Shown: positions 1 through 13,760 of the stretch, piece by piece
Layout of the letters: every line of letters starts with the position of its first letter
How positions within the stretch are numbered: position 1 is the first letter of the stretch
From: Prinia subflava
Taxonomy: Eukaryota > Chordata > Aves > Passeriformes > Cisticolidae
Reading direction: 5' to 3'
DNA: 64,000 nucleotides
NCBI RefSeq assembly: GCF_021018805.1
Contig: NC_086247.1
Span: forward strand, 122,127,094 to 122,191,093
Position numbers and translations under genes: made by a program
The notes under the pieces: model-generated
Database searches by the model: none
The model's input: the letters and a program-made list of their open reading frames with translations, nothing else
What the model was told of the DNA's origin: nothing

Positions 1-3000
1 TATCGAGTCACTACATGCACTTGTACATCGTCTTTGATTTCACTGAATCACTGAATATCACTCATTTAAAAATTACATATAAAGCATATATGTTATGTGT
101 GTGTGTATTTTACACATATTGTTTTCCTCTTGAGCTATCAAGGTATGGAGATTGTAGAACTGCCATGGAGACTGCTGGAGCTGGCAAAAGCTTGTAACAG
201 CTCTGGTGTCGATGACTTAGGATACCATCTAAAGCAGATGTAGCTAGGCACTGAATGGTTGTATTGTCTCTTGTATATTTTCCTCGTGGTTTTATCTGCC
301 AGCAGTAAATTGATTTGAGTGCAAATTGTAAAGGCTCTTGAAGTTAGTCATTAAAGATGTTTTCTTTTAAAAAATCAGAGTACTCCTATTTTTTCCTTTT
401 GCTTTTTTAGTTGGTAAAAAGCATTGTTTTCATTATTGTTAATAACCTGCAGTTCAGACTTCATTAATAATTGGGAGGAAATTGAGATAGTATTATATAT
501 GATAACATTTTGTGAACCAACTGTCATACCAAATGTCATCTTTCACCAGACTGTCTTGCCCCTAAAATATTGGTGTTTAAGAAATCTGCTGTAAAAAATC
601 AGTAGAACTACTTTTACAAGGTAACAGCATTGATATTTCTTAGGAAATTGTTTACTTGTTAGTTCATTGGGATTTATATTCCTCATTTTAGCCATTAGAA
701 AATACCAATCCAGCTGCTCTTTAGCAAAACTACTGATTTCATCTCTCCCTGTAGTGACTGTAGAAAGATACAGGCACTGTCAAACCGATTCAGGAGATCC
801 TGAGCTAGGAAGATCCTTTCTGACACCCACGAGGTGTTTATCCCATGTCTTCCTCCCTTCTCACCCTGAACAACTGGCTTAGCATTGCTGCCTTCCTGCT
901 GATTCTGACTGAATTGAATCCCTACATTCCCTTTCTTACTGAATTAAGCCAAAAGAAGCTTTAGCTCAGCATCAGTGGCTTCAGCAGAGCTCTGAATGTC
1001 AGCAGCTGTCCCTTGTGCTAAAGGCCTTATAAGCAGGCAGATGTCTGGGAAGAATAGATCTGGTTTAGTGGTTCTCTGGCCAGCCTCTGTAAAGATCAGC
1101 TTGAAATAATGTGGACAGGTGCTGGGATTAAAGATTCAAACTGCATCTGTTCAGATTATGTGACTAATAATGAAGTAGTTGCCTTTTCAACCATTTTCAA
1201 ATGTCTAAAGTAGGGAAGGAGGAAAGAGAGCACAAATCTCTCTGTATCGTTCTCGTTTTTACTGTTCTTGCTTTATGATCCCACTGAAAAGCATGTAATA
1301 CTTTTACCAGCTTTTGGATTTTAAGGGACAATAGCAGCAAAGCCATTAAAGCTTCCTCACAAGTGGATGACACATGTTCAGCCCTAGCTGAGTCCTCTGA
1401 CAAATCTTGATCCTTAACTATTTGGGTTGGGAAAGAGCTCCTTGACTCCCTTGCATGCTGTATCAAATTCTTATCTTTAAGCTTCCTTGGTTATCCATGA
1501 GAACTTGATTTTTCCTGCTGGCAGCACAGGAAGTCATGCTACAAAAGCACTGAACAATTCCTGCTAGTTTCCTGCTTTGGCATCATTGCACAAAATAAAA
1601 GGTGCTTATGGATGACTAAGAAATTACTGAGCAATGGATTTTTCCAAGATCCCCACTGTGTGACCCACCTTTTTCATAAAGCCTGGCACGTGTGATGCAT
1701 ACTGCATCATGATATATGTGCCCCATTCTCCATGAGTGATAAAGTGTTACTGTACCTTAGGAGCCATACTGGATAAAAAATGATGAAGTTTGGGAGCACA
1801 AAGTATTTTGATGCATTCTGGTAATGGTGAGATGAGTAACTTCTTAAATACACCAACAAAATTAGTTACTAGGTAGATCTACTTATAAGGTACTCGACGC
1901 CATAATTCAATTTCAGGTAGAAAAGCAGCCCCTTGAAAGATCTTGATTTGCTCTTGAGATACTGAACAGTTTTAATGTGCCTTGACATTCAGTAATAATC
2001 CCTGTAATTATTCCTTCCTACTCCAATAAGAGTAGGCAGTGTACTGCACCAGTGCTGAGGGATAGTTCTGCTTTGTGCTTGAAAGGAGGAACGTGTCATA
2101 CAAAGCACGCTTTGTACTGAGCTGGGGGAAAGAGGTGACTGGGAGGCAAAACCAGAGGCTTTAAGAGCAGCTCAAAATGTCGCTTCCTCTCTGCCTGTCT
2201 CTGAATGAATGAAGAAGCTGCACAAAATGAGACACACATAAAGCTGAGAGCTTTTGGAAGAAATCTCTCCTCCCACCTAACTGCAAGGGCAGGCATCTTC
2301 CCGTCAGGCAGAACTTGTGCTATGGCATTCTGCCCCTTCCCTGCCTCTGCTTCCTTCTTGGAGCAGAAGCGAAGTGCTGGAACTAGCACAGTAACAAATA
2401 CAGGGAATTTAGCCCTGAAACAACCTGCCATGGGACTAGAAGAACATCTGTGGGTAGTACACTGGTGGCTGCACTCTTCCATGTAAGTTTAAGTGCTGAT
2501 GAATTTCTTGGCATGCTTTGCTGTCAAGAAATGCATAACTGGTACCTTTTGGAAAGCACAAATTTAAATGCTCAAGGAAGTTCTAGCCAAATGATAGAGT
2601 CTCTGGTATTTGCCACCTTAAGAAGGAGAGGAGACTTGTATGGAAAGTTGGCATTGAACATAAAATTGATTTAAGGAATATACTTGAGCACACTTGTAAT
2701 GAACTGAATGAAGAGGGAGCAGAAGAGAACGTTCAGTCTAGTGGGGTCAGAAAGTCTTTGTGGTCAACTATTGCTAGAAGAAATAGCTGAATTCAACTTC
2801 TGTAAAGGAAATTAAAATGTAAGTACAGATTCTTTCACTATAAAAAGAGAACAAGGGAAAAAACACAAAGGGGGAGGAGCAGGAAGCAACTGTAAGAAAG
2901 TATTTTCCAGAAGATTGACATTGCCACCCCACGGCCAGTCAGGACAAGGGCAGAGTGATGCCCATCCGAAGGCCAAAGGTGTTCTGTGTCGGTGTCACTC

Positions 3001-3861
3001 AGCGCTGCTTCTGGGCAGTGCCAGTGGAAGGAGGGGCAGCCCGGGCAGTGCAGGGCCTGAGCTGTGCCTCCTTCCCCCCGCAGGCAGCGGTGACCCCGCA
3101 GCTTCCCTCGGCACGCTCTGAATAGAGGAACTCGCTATGCCAGCAAGAACTGCCCGGTGACTCACAGGGTCACTGCCTGATCTGCTCTCCGCTATCACAG
3201 CAGATAACATTTCCTTGAGGTTTAAGCAAATGTAATAGAAGTCTTCATGTGGTTCGTGGCACTGTGCTACACGAAGTACTTGCATTGACCTTTTTCTTTG
3301 TGGCTTTCACTGCCTGAAGGGATGACATGAAGCTCAGCAGGGTTACAGTCCTGAAGGCACTTTGTGGGTCATTTTGTCGGAAGTGTGATCCAACCTGACC
3401 ACTTTTGCCCGAATTTCTCACTATCTGCTCAGTGGGCAGGTTATTAGCTAGCATAAACTCCTCTCTAGCCTTGCCAGTCACTCCTTCTAACTTGTACACT
3501 ATTCTGACAGGCAAATCAAAATGTCAAGTCGAATAAATCATCAAGTCCCTGCTAGGGAATATGAGCAGGCCACCATATGGAAAACAGGAGGAAGTAAAAA
3601 AGGAGATTCAGGCAGCCTTTTCCCTATGGACTAATATACAGTCCAAAGGAAAGGAAACAGCGTGAGAGAAAATACTGACTCTTTCAACAGCAAACGTGAG
3701 ACCGCTTGTGAAAAAGGCATATTGTATATGTGGCTCTACGCAGATATTTACTATATGTAATCTGATAGATAGAAAAGTTATACTATATTAACATTAGAAT
3801 AATGTAGTGAATGTAGTTTTGTAATTAACAATAAGTTATAGTACAATAGAAGCTGTGTATG
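1..3861. other. Intergenic: no gene recognised
   Basis: AT-rich sequence with no recognisable exon. A local GC-rich block at about 2920-3190 is the only compositional anomaly. By conserved synteny HYCC1 could lie to the left, but I could not identify any of its exons or UTR here. Confidence 0.6.
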
Positions 3862-4348
3862 TGTGTTATATTTTTTTTGCTCAAGAAGAAAAATTCCTCA
3901 GCAGAGAGATAACATTCACAGAGGCCCCTAAACCTTACAGAGGCCTCTAAACTTTCCAGTGAAGAAGAATTTATGGCCTCTTATCCACAGAACCTAACTT
4001 TCTCAAGGACGTATGCTCTCATGTGTTCTTTTAATTAACAGAAAGCTTTTGTGACAAGAAACAGCTGAAAATTACTTGTTTTACGTAAGATATGAATAGT
4101 CATAAACTGAAGGCTTAAAAAAGAAGACTTCTCTTTGTTCTGGGCCCTTCTCCTTCCTAGCCTTTGTCTGGGAGGGAGGGGGGACAAAAGCCCGGGCTAC
4201 CTTCTTTGCTCTTGTTGTCTCATTATTTGTCCTGTCTCTGAAAACTTTTTTTAAACTTTTATTATTGTATTAATTTTTTTGTAACCAATTTTTATTCTTT
4301 ATTAAATATTCATAAATTTCAAAAAACGAGTGATTGGCGTTTATCACA
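3862..4348 (+). mobile_element. Candidate endogenous retroviral solo LTR
   Basis: The segment starts near TGTGTTATA and ends GCGTTTATCACA, so its ends are roughly inverted (TGTG...CACA). ATTAAA at 4301-4306 lies about 45 nt before the 3' end, as a polyadenylation signal in an LTR would. A CTTAAAAAAG promoter-like stretch lies near 4115. No clear target-site duplication was seen and the 5' boundary is uncertain. No coding part is present. Confidence 0.45.
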
Positions 4349-5037
4349 CGCTGGATCATTTTTCACACATGATGTACCTCTTTGTAGATGTGCACGTGAC
4401 TGTCATCAACTGAACTCACCCCAATCATACTTCTTGGGAAAATTTTCTGTGGAGTTATCTAAAAGTTGACTGAATTATCTGAAAAATTATATGGAAAACT
4501 ATGAGAACTTTGCTAGAAGAGAAATACTGGTTAGTTAATTAATAAAACAGGTAAAACCTAACTTTTTCTAAGCTACTGCATTGTATAGATGAAATGAGAG
4601 TTTTGCTGTCGTAGTTGATCTGTGCTAATTACAGCAATTATAATACTTGCAGAGAAGGAAATTTGCAAAAAGTATATTAAATGTTCGGCACTCAGCTGCT
4701 TGTCAGCTGAAAGGAAGGCAAGTTAATTGAATGTAACAGTCAATCTTCTTTCTGTTGTTAATCAGTGGTTAATTATAATGTGCAGCTACACGGCCATATG
4801 TCACTTGCTGTGACATAAGAGTAACATGTCGCTGTTATTGATCACTGCACTGGGGAGCTGAGAGCTGCTGTACCCCTGTGCTATATGCCTTACAGAGAGG
4901 TGACTGCTTTCAGTGTTGCATAAAATTAATTTTCATTCAAAGTGTAGAAATTAAGGTAGGCCATATATCCTACCAGACTCTATCATATGTATAGTACATT
5001 GTATTCGTCTGATTTTTGAATGGTAAATAGATGTAAA
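4349..5037. other. Intergenic: nothing seen
   Basis: AT-rich spacer between an LTR candidate and a CR1, without ORFs of interest. Confidence 0.7.
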
Positions 5038-5464
5038 AAATCAAAGAATCATTGGGGTTGGAAAGAATCTTTCAGATCATTGAATCCAACCACTAACCTA
5101 ACACTACCAAGCCCACCACCAAACCACATTCCCAGTGCCACATCTATGTCTTTTAAGTACCTCCAGGGATGGTGGCTCCACCACTTCCCTGGGCAGCCTG
5201 TGCCAATGCTTAAGAACCCTTTCAGGGAAGATTTTTTTCCTAATATCCAATCCAAACCTCCCCTGACACAACTTGAGGCCATTTCCTCTTGTCCTGTCAC
5301 TTGTCACCTGAGAGAAGAGACTAACCCTACCTTTACTCTGGAGAGCACCAAGGTCCCCCCTGAGCTTCATTTTCTCCAGGCAAAACAGCCCTATGTCCCT
5401 CAGGTGCTCCTTGTAAGATTTGTGTTCTAGACCTCTTACCAGCTTCACTGCCCTTCTTTGGGGC
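5038..5464 (-). mobile_element. CR1 LINE 3'-end fragment
   Basis: It begins (plus strand) TCAAAGAATCATTGGGGTTGG, the reverse complement of a CR1 tail, and continues through the standard CR1 3' UTR blocks (CTTCCCTGGGCAGCCTGTGCC, CTAATATCCAATCCAAACCTC). It is 5'-truncated at about 5464. Overlapping open frames are shadows of this repeat. Confidence 0.93.
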
Positions 5465-8191
5465 ATAAAATAAAATAGATGAAGTGGCAGAAAGATCTAG
5501 GAGCAGGCACAGCATTACTGAAAAGAGAGCTATTGCCAAGTGCAATTTTTCTGTAGACTTCTTGAAACTAAGCAGAGCTGCTCATAACTGATTTAATGTT
5601 CCTAGGTATCTAGAAATTGACTGCTTTTAATTTATAACAGCTTTGGTCGTCCACTAAAAAAAGGAGAATTGTCTAAAGGACTGCTTTTCTGTTGTTGTCC
5701 ATTTGATAGTTTACTTGTGCCTGCTCTAAAACACTGCTTAGAAACCAACCATGGTTTTCAAATTAGTGTCCCATAGAAATTGATCCTCTGTCTCTCTCTC
5801 CTGTCCTGATGGATTTTCAGGCTCTAGGACTGGTCTGTCTAGGTGCAGATAGCACAAATTACTGTGGGAGTGAAGAGAAAGCCAAGAAACAAAAGAAAAA
5901 GGTTTAAACCTCAGAGGCTGAGTGTTGGGTGCAGTAGAGCCCAAACTCATAACCTGCAGCCCCTGGAACTGGAGATGATGGCATAATTATCACAATTTAA
6001 AAAAGGTAGTAAGCAGTATGCACTAGAGTACATTGCCAGATATTCCTGTAAGTTTGCTCTGAGTAAGCACTTTTCATCTGTGAGGATCAAGCAGAATCTA
6101 ACAATGTGTGTGAGGTAAGAGGAGTAATTCAGCATGGCAGAGAAGGTGGCTTAATGAAGCTGATCAGGCTAACAGTGAAAGGGAGGCACTTTCCAACACA
6201 GATCCATTATGTCTTCCATTCTGCTTCAGGTAGCTCGGTGCTGGACATGGCATACAAAAATGTCATGTTTTCTGATGGCAGGAAAACCATTATTAGTCCT
6301 GTTTATTAGACTGTGCATTAGCCAGTGTGTTTAATCATTTGTCTTCCCTAATAGCTAAAAAAAAGTGAGAAACATGTTGAAAAGGGGAGTTGAGTCTTTA
6401 CAACATTTATTTGTTTGAAGGTGAGAAAGTATCCTGTACCCTCCCTCACCTATAGGAGAAAACACACTACTTAAACCTTTATTTCTTCACCTGTGTCTGG
6501 AAAACAGGGAATCGGGTATCTGCCTGAATATCTACCCTTACTTACATTGAGGACTCCAAAGCATGGATAAAACAATTAAAGGAAGATTATGTAAAGATTA
6601 TTGCTTTGCCCATTGAGACTAGAGCCTTTGATGTCACTTCCTCCTCATGACAGCTGCAGCCAGAAAGGCTTGCTCCAAAACGAGGGCACAGCATTGATCT
6701 GATTTCAATAGATCAGCTACAGTATTGCTTTCTTCTGTCACTAATCACAGCACTTCATGGGAGGCTCCAGCATCCTTTCAAAATATTTCCACTTGCCTGG
6801 AATGAAGGTGGATGTTCTGTATTCTATCAGCAGACATCTTGACTTCTGAATTCAGTAAGAGTGGCAGTGTTGATGCCTGTGAGAGAAGAATGTCCTCCTT
6901 CATCTTAGGCTGTGTTTTTATTGCACCTACCTTAAACTTCCTTTTTTTATGTCCACTGTTTCCTAGAAGAACATCACTTGCATGCAGATTATTACTTGAA
7001 AGTCAATGGCTTTCAAATTTATTTTTTCCAGACAAACACTGAGATACCTCATGGAACCAGAGCTTTCAACACACGAGCTCTGAGCTTCTGTAGTGGCTTG
7101 CTCTGTTTGGTCCAAGGTCTTTAGTGCTGTGGCCCTGGTTTGGAGCATCTCTGGAGGTCACCTTGACTGCATACATATGGTGTCTGCTCAAAAGGTGTAT
7201 CAGTCATGTAGCATAAGAACCCTCTCTAATTTGACCAAACCTTGGGTTGCTCCCTCTCAACCTTGGTCCTCTTAGGAACACACAAGCAGAAATATCACTC
7301 AAACACCAGACTGTGTGGGGCAGCATGCCCAGAAATTCTGGCATTTGAGTTGAAAATGTGTTTATATATCCCACTTCCTGCATTTGTCTGTGTAGTTATG
7401 GTATGGATCTGCTTTTTCAGGCAGAAACAAAAATACCACTCCACCTTTTCCCTTTTACTCAGATGGTGTTTTGCAGTGTAAGAAATAAGGAGTCCTTCTG
7501 CATAAGGAACACCTACCCATTTATGATGCTTGTGAAGGAGGAAAATGGAATATCTCTGTCCAAGAGTCAAAACAGACATGACAGCGCTGATACCATTGGC
7601 AGCCTATGCATTCATAAAAGTGTTACAGCTTGAGGTAAATGGAATTTGTTTGTCCTTGTTGCATGATGGACTGCAAGTTTTCAGATAAGATGGTCTTCTA
7701 ATGGTGTTTATCAGACTTTTCACCTTTCCTCTGTGTTAACAGAAACTCTAACAGCCCCAAGGTGAGTGAGAACAAACACAGTTTGTGACAGTAGTGCAAC
7801 CCTGCCTCTGGAGGAAGGGAACCTACCCCACTATTTGAAGATATTCTATAGTTTAGGTGTAAAGGTATTTATTCAATAATTTCAGTTTCTTCTCACTGGG
7901 CTGGTCAGGCCAGACAGTGTTGCTTGTTGAACAGCACTATGATTTTTCTAATGGTTCATATTTCACTTGCTAGATCTAATCATGACCTTCCAATCAGAGA
8001 GCCACTTGCCACCTATACAGGGCTGGGAGGGACCATGAGATTTTCTTACACAGAAATGCCAGCATGTTAAAATGCTCAGTTCCTAAATGGGACTTTTACA
8101 AGGAAAGCATGTCAGAAACACTAGTATGTGTCTTTTCCATTGTTTGTCTATGTGTTGTATTTAAAATATATAGAAGGAAATTATTTCAGTG
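5465..8191. other. Intergenic: no gene recognised
   Basis: Only short open frames, none with a family signature or splice context I recognise. Confidence 0.6.
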
Positions 8192-8312
8192 AGGTTGGAT
8201 GGGATTTTGAGGAGCCTGGTCTTGTGGAAGGTGTCCCTGCCTATGGCAGAGGGGTTGGGACTAGGAAATCTATAAGGTTTCTTCCAACCCAAACTGTTCT
8301 ATGATTCTATGG
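8192..8312 (+). mobile_element. Short CR1 LINE 3' tail
   Basis: About 120 bp of terminal CR1 sequence (GGTGTCCCTGCC, CTTCCAACCCAAACTGTTC) ending in TTCTATGATTCTATGG, a severely 5'-truncated insertion. Confidence 0.9.
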
Positions 8313-11300
8313 TCCTATTCCATCTCCTGTCCACTCCTGGCAGCTTCCAAAGACTGTGCATGCGGCTGAATTCTGCACCCATGGTCAAAGATATTGCCAT
8401 GACTGTTTTTGTATTATGGTCATATAAACTTCACAAGACAACTGTGAGAGGTGCCAGTCTTTCAGTCAGCTCCCCTCGGATTTCTCACTTGCAATTTGTT
8501 AACCAAAGCAGTATTTACCATCTACCTATCAGCAGATTGATAGAGCACCCTTTCCCTCTGTAGCCAGAGCAACGCACCAAACCTTTGCCTCAGCATGTAC
8601 CTCATCTTCTTGGAGATTTGGTAGTCTGAGCTTCATTTGCAAGTGATGCCTGGGCTGGCCTCTTTGCATTGTGCTTCTATGCAAGCAGGTTCATGAGGCT
8701 TTTTTTTTTAGGGTTTTCCAATGAACTTCTTTATATTTTAATGAAAATGTTTATGTGATGGCTTCAAAACAGCTGTTGCACAGCTGAATGAGAGCTCACT
8801 ACATTTTGGCAGTGGCTCATGCACCTCTTTTTTTGAGCTCCTGGTTATTGCCTTGCTGCCTGCTATGGAGCTGCAGCAGAACTGAGACCGAGCGCTCGTG
8901 GTGTGGCTGAAGTACTGTCAGTACCCAGTGCCTGGCTGCTTTCACTGCGTAATTAAACTTCAGCAGTGTAATTTTGAAGCTCTGTAGTTTAGCAATGCCT
9001 GAATTAAGACTCTTTATCCTTGAAGATTATCTAGCAAGTGGATTATTCGTGGTGCTGGGCTGCAGTGACCTGTCTTGCCTGACAAGTCAGAGGTTGATGT
9101 TGTCAACTATGAGCAAGGAAGACCTGAGCACCCCCAGTGGAGCAGCTTTTGTTGTCACCACAGGCTAGGCTCGACATCTTCCAATCAGGTCATTTCCTTC
9201 CTCCAGCTGGTCTTGGCAGTCATCTGAGAGTATCCCTCAGGTCACTTACCATGGTCCAGCTGTGTGAGGGAGCAAATTGGGTTTAAACCTATTTTTGCAC
9301 ATCACGTTTTTCACCCCTCAAATACATAGTTTATTGTGTGGCAGACACAGTTCTTAGCAAACCAGGCTTTTCTCCTCCCCAGAACTCATTTTTTGATTTG
9401 AGTGCCAAATATATATAAATGCAGAAGCTTGGCAAGCCTTCTAGGATCGATTGTAAGAGAAGAAACACAGAGTGAGTTTCTGCTCTTGAGCTCTACAGTT
9501 CTAGAGCGCTCCAGAGGACTGTGCTGGATTTAAGACATTTTACTTGGGTAGAAAAGCCAGTTTGTGATGTCAATAATGATAAAACATTTGGACACAAACT
9601 TGGTGTCTCAAAGATTTCACACTTATCAGGTTAGCAGTGCCAGGCATTGATCTCTAAGTAGCATCAACTCCTTATAGCACCTGCCCTCTTTCCCTTCAAT
9701 TGCTGTGAGGGAGCAGCTCTTTTATGCAGCACTGAGCACACCACTAGTCCTTGCTAAATTAGCAGTGTGTAATGTTCTCAGTACATTTACAAAGACCAGC
9801 TCAAGGTTACAGCAGAGGCCAACTGGCTGGGGAGCTACCAGCAGACTTTTTACTTTCTGCAGAAACCTGACCTAAAATTGAAAGGATGAATATATAATTG
9901 TGTCAGAACAAACATGAAAGGTGTCTAAGATCAAATACAGCCAGCGCCCAGGTAACATCTGATCAGTCCTCTGAGAAAAGGCTTTTGCAGTACTTAACAC
10001 AAGGACTTTGAGCCTCACTGACATCTGGCTGATGAGGTGAATGGACATACATACTGTAGCTTATTTTAGTGTTACTATGGTGAGGGAGAAGGACAAAGAT
10101 ATTTATTTCTCCATGAGGTTTTTACTGGGAGGTGCAAAGAGCCGTACAGTCTGCTGCCCTAATCTTGTCATTTACAGAAGTTGATACATGAACCCTATCA
10201 GAGCTTGTGAAAGAAAACACATCCAAATCTCCCTCTCTGCATGGTACAGCCCAGCCTTGCTGTAACTGAGCCCTTCTAGCAGTCTCCTTCTCTGGCTCTA
10301 CAGATCCAGAATAGCATGGGGTGTTGGAAGGCATTATTCACGTGTCCTACCAACTTTGAGTAATACTGTGACTCTGGCTAAGTCCATATTGCCCTTGTAT
10401 CAGGCCAACACGTTTTTTTTCCTCATTTTTGTTGTTCCAGGACTTACAGCACACTTTCTCAGCCTTCCTTCTTCACTTTCTTTCCAACCCTTTGTTTTAC
10501 GTGTGGCTTTCCATGGAGTAATTTGCTTTTTATTAACTACTCAATTATGATCCAATGATTATTATACTTCTGTAGTGCATGGGTTTCCTCTAAGAAACTT
10601 AAATTCCATGTCTTGAAATGCTGTACAAAATCCATCTGCGTTGGGCAAACTTGCCTTCTGGAAAAACTGAAGGAGGAAATTATCATCTATGTACTTGCAG
10701 ATAAATTGCCACAGAGTTTGTTACTATGCCATATCTTGGAAGAAATGCAAGAATTAGAGCAAGTAATGAGAATCTCTGTCCCTCTGTCTGTTGGGGAATT
10801 ATGCTGTGGTCCTCAACAAGCATGACTGTTCATTTGTGTTACAGTGGGAAATGGCTGTAGCACAGGAATCAGTGTGAGAAAGCAGCATGAGATCTTATGA
10901 AAGAGAAGGTATTTATTTACAAAATCTTTAAGCAAGTTGATTTTATGCACTCAGACTCATTCTGCTGCAGAGTTAATTCTCTGACACTTGTATATTCTTG
11001 ATCACCAACTCATAGAGTCCCAAGGGCCTGGCCAGGATCCCTTGAGCTTGACACAAAGAAATGGGGATGCTGCTGCCACTACAAGCCTGTGACTAGGCAC
11101 AACAAAGTGGTTTCTGGACAGATCTGTTATTTCCCTTAGGAGGCATCAGCTGGTATCTTCTACCTCAGAACCCTCTTTACTTTGTTCTCCACAAATGATA
11201 GGCCAGGATTCTGCCCATTGCCTGTTTTTCCCTGTTTTCAACACATGTGTATTTTCCAGACAGGATAACAGGAAAGGCAGGGCGTATCTGATGCTGCAGC

Positions 11301-13228
11301 CTTGGTACCATCCTCCTGGGATCAGGATCCTGGGTCTTTTGCTGACAGGTCATCTGTGTCATGGCTGTTTTCAAAGTGCAGGTCTTTGGCCTTGATATAA
11401 ACAGTGCAATTCCTTAACTTTTCTGCCGGGAATGGTTTTCTGCGTTAGCAAGTCCTTTTAACCCTATGTTCTGCTGCTTCTGCTGGTGCTTTCACACATT
11501 TTCATTTACTCTTAATTCCCATCATCTTTTGCTTCACTGTTACAGATTTCTATAACTGCTCTAGACACTCCTGATGCCCTTTTATTAGAATTTATAATCT
11601 CTCTAAAATATCTAATTTAATGCCCCCCTGCCAGGTTTGACAGCACACAGATGAATGCTCTGTTGAAGTGTAAATGAAGCTTGTAATTGTAATATATCAT
11701 ACTTGGTGAAAGAAACTCTAAAATTTGGGGACACACACACTGTATCCCCTATATCAGCTGAAGCACAGACTTCTTGAAATGCTGAAATATGTGTGAAATA
11801 ATTAAAATACGGAGGTGGCCAATATAAACTCATTTAAAAATAACAAAATCATGCCTGCCAAAATAGTAATGGAAAATCCATAGTCTGTATTTCCCATGAC
11901 GTGCTGGAAGATTTGAACACACTGCTCCCACTGATGTCATGAAATTACTGCTCTAAATTTACTGTTGGTAGGAGAAGACCAAACCATTCCTGGTTTAGTA
12001 TCTTTTTGATAGTTCCAAACAATAGAAGTTACAGATTATTGCTGACAGGATGCAAAATGCTGACTCTGCCTTAAACCTTGAAGCTGAGGTTTGCTAGTGC
12101 TGACCAGTGCTGGGTATGACATTGAGTTAGCAGTCAGTGTTAGGTGTGCAGGTACGTGACAGCATTAGACACTTTGAAATGTAGCACAGCACAGTGAATT
12201 TACTCATTAGTCTTTTGCAGGTAGAAGCCAGTGCTAATCAACTGAAAACTCACCAGTAGGAGCTGGCATGCTCCTGGCTTTTAGCATTTTTTTAGCTACT
12301 CACTATTATTTGAAAGTAGAATCTCAAACCTCATTCTTTTAGTAACCTTATACCTCTTTCTGTAATTCCACTAATTTGTGACACCGAGGCTAAAACATGT
12401 TTCTGATGTCAGTGGCTTGTGACACAGATGCAGTTAAATGGCATGGCCTGAAAACTCCAGCTGCATTAAGGGGAGAACAAAATTGCAAATGCATGATACA
12501 GTACCTTAGAGAGAACAGAACTCTACTGATACAGCAGTTTACCCTGTGAGTTCTAATGCACGGGAATGTTTTCTAGGGACAAGTATTTGGACACCCAAGA
12601 GGACTGGAAGTTGCAAGGTTGGATTTATTAGAGTTGGAAATAAACCAAATTTTTCACAAGCTAGAACTTGCAATTTTTTTTCCTGCTGCTGAGTTTTAAT
12701 AAAAATGGAAGTTAAATGCCACAGAAGAAAGCAGTAAGAGATGCCACACACTGTGCTATGTACAACCTTAAAGCAGAATCCTTGTTCATGATCTAGCATG
12801 CAAACATTAAGCCATGGTCTGTGAGTTTTTGTAACCACACACTTTCTGTCTTTTTCAGAGCTTGGATTAGACTCTGGTACAGCACTCACCACCACAACTG
12901 TACAGAAGTGCATGAAAACAACTTTTTAAACATTTGTTGTGGAAATTTGAGTTAGAAAAATCAGGACTACCTGTTCCTGCCTCTACTATAGAACTCCTAT
13001 GTATCAACCTAACAACTCCAATCAAAGTGTTTCTAATTTTCTAATGACAAATATTTGCAGGTAGTTCCAGGTAGCTGAAACACTGAGGACTTCCAAGGAG
13101 CAACTGAAGTTTGCTATATGTGTCTATACATATATCCTCAGAAATTGTGCTGACACTGATATCCAAGCTGGTTCATTTTCAATTAATTCTGATAAACCTG
13201 CAGTTTTGTGTACATTTATATACATTTA
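8313..13228. other. Intergenic: no gene recognised
   Basis: Nearly 5 kb of unique-looking sequence with no recognisable exon, repeat or RNA gene. Confidence 0.6.
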
Positions 13229-13264
13229 ATGCATAAGTGTCTATATACATAGACACTTATGCAT
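13229..13264. repeat. Perfect 16-bp inverted repeat with 4-nt loop
   Basis: ATGCATAAGTGTCTAT (13229-13244), loop ATAC, then ATAGACACTTATGCAT (13249-13264) are exact reverse complements. The right arm overlaps the first bases of the adjacent minus-strand CR1. Confidence 0.95.
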
Positions 13265-13760
13265 AGAATCATAGAATTGCCTGGGTAGGAAGAGACCTTA
13301 AAGACCATCTTGTTCTAACTCCCCTGCTATGGGCAGAGGCACGTTTCACTAGACCAGGTTACTCAGAGCCCCATCCAACCTGGCCTTAAACACTTCCAGG
13401 GATGGGGCATCCACAGCTTCTCTGGACAACCTGTTCCAGTGCCTCACCACCCTCACAGCAAAGATTTTTTTCCTAATGTCTAAGGTAAGCCTACTGTCAG
13501 TTTGAATCCATTCCCTCTTGCCCTGTCACCATATGCTCTTATAGGAAGTCCCTCTCCATCTTTCTTGTAGGCTCCCTTCAGGTGCTGAAAGGCCATAATT
13601 AGGTCACCCTGAAGCCTTCTCTTCTCTAGGCTGAACAGTCCCAATTCTCTCCATCTTTCCTATGCGTTCTAACCCACTATCTTGGTGGCCTCCTCTGGGC
13701 TTACTCCCACAGATTCATGTCCTTCCTGCACTGAGAGACCCAGAGCTGGATGCTGTACAT
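13262..13760 (-). mobile_element. CR1 LINE 3'-end fragment
   Basis: It starts CATAGAATCATAGAATTGCC (reverse complement of the CR1 tail) and runs through well-preserved CR1 3' UTR and terminal coding-region blocks to about 13760. It directly abuts a perfect inverted repeat on its 3'-end side. Confidence 0.94.

Noticed and set aside
5020..5545. Open frames of 70-136 codons on both strands
   Set aside because: They coincide with the minus-strand CR1 at 5038-5464.
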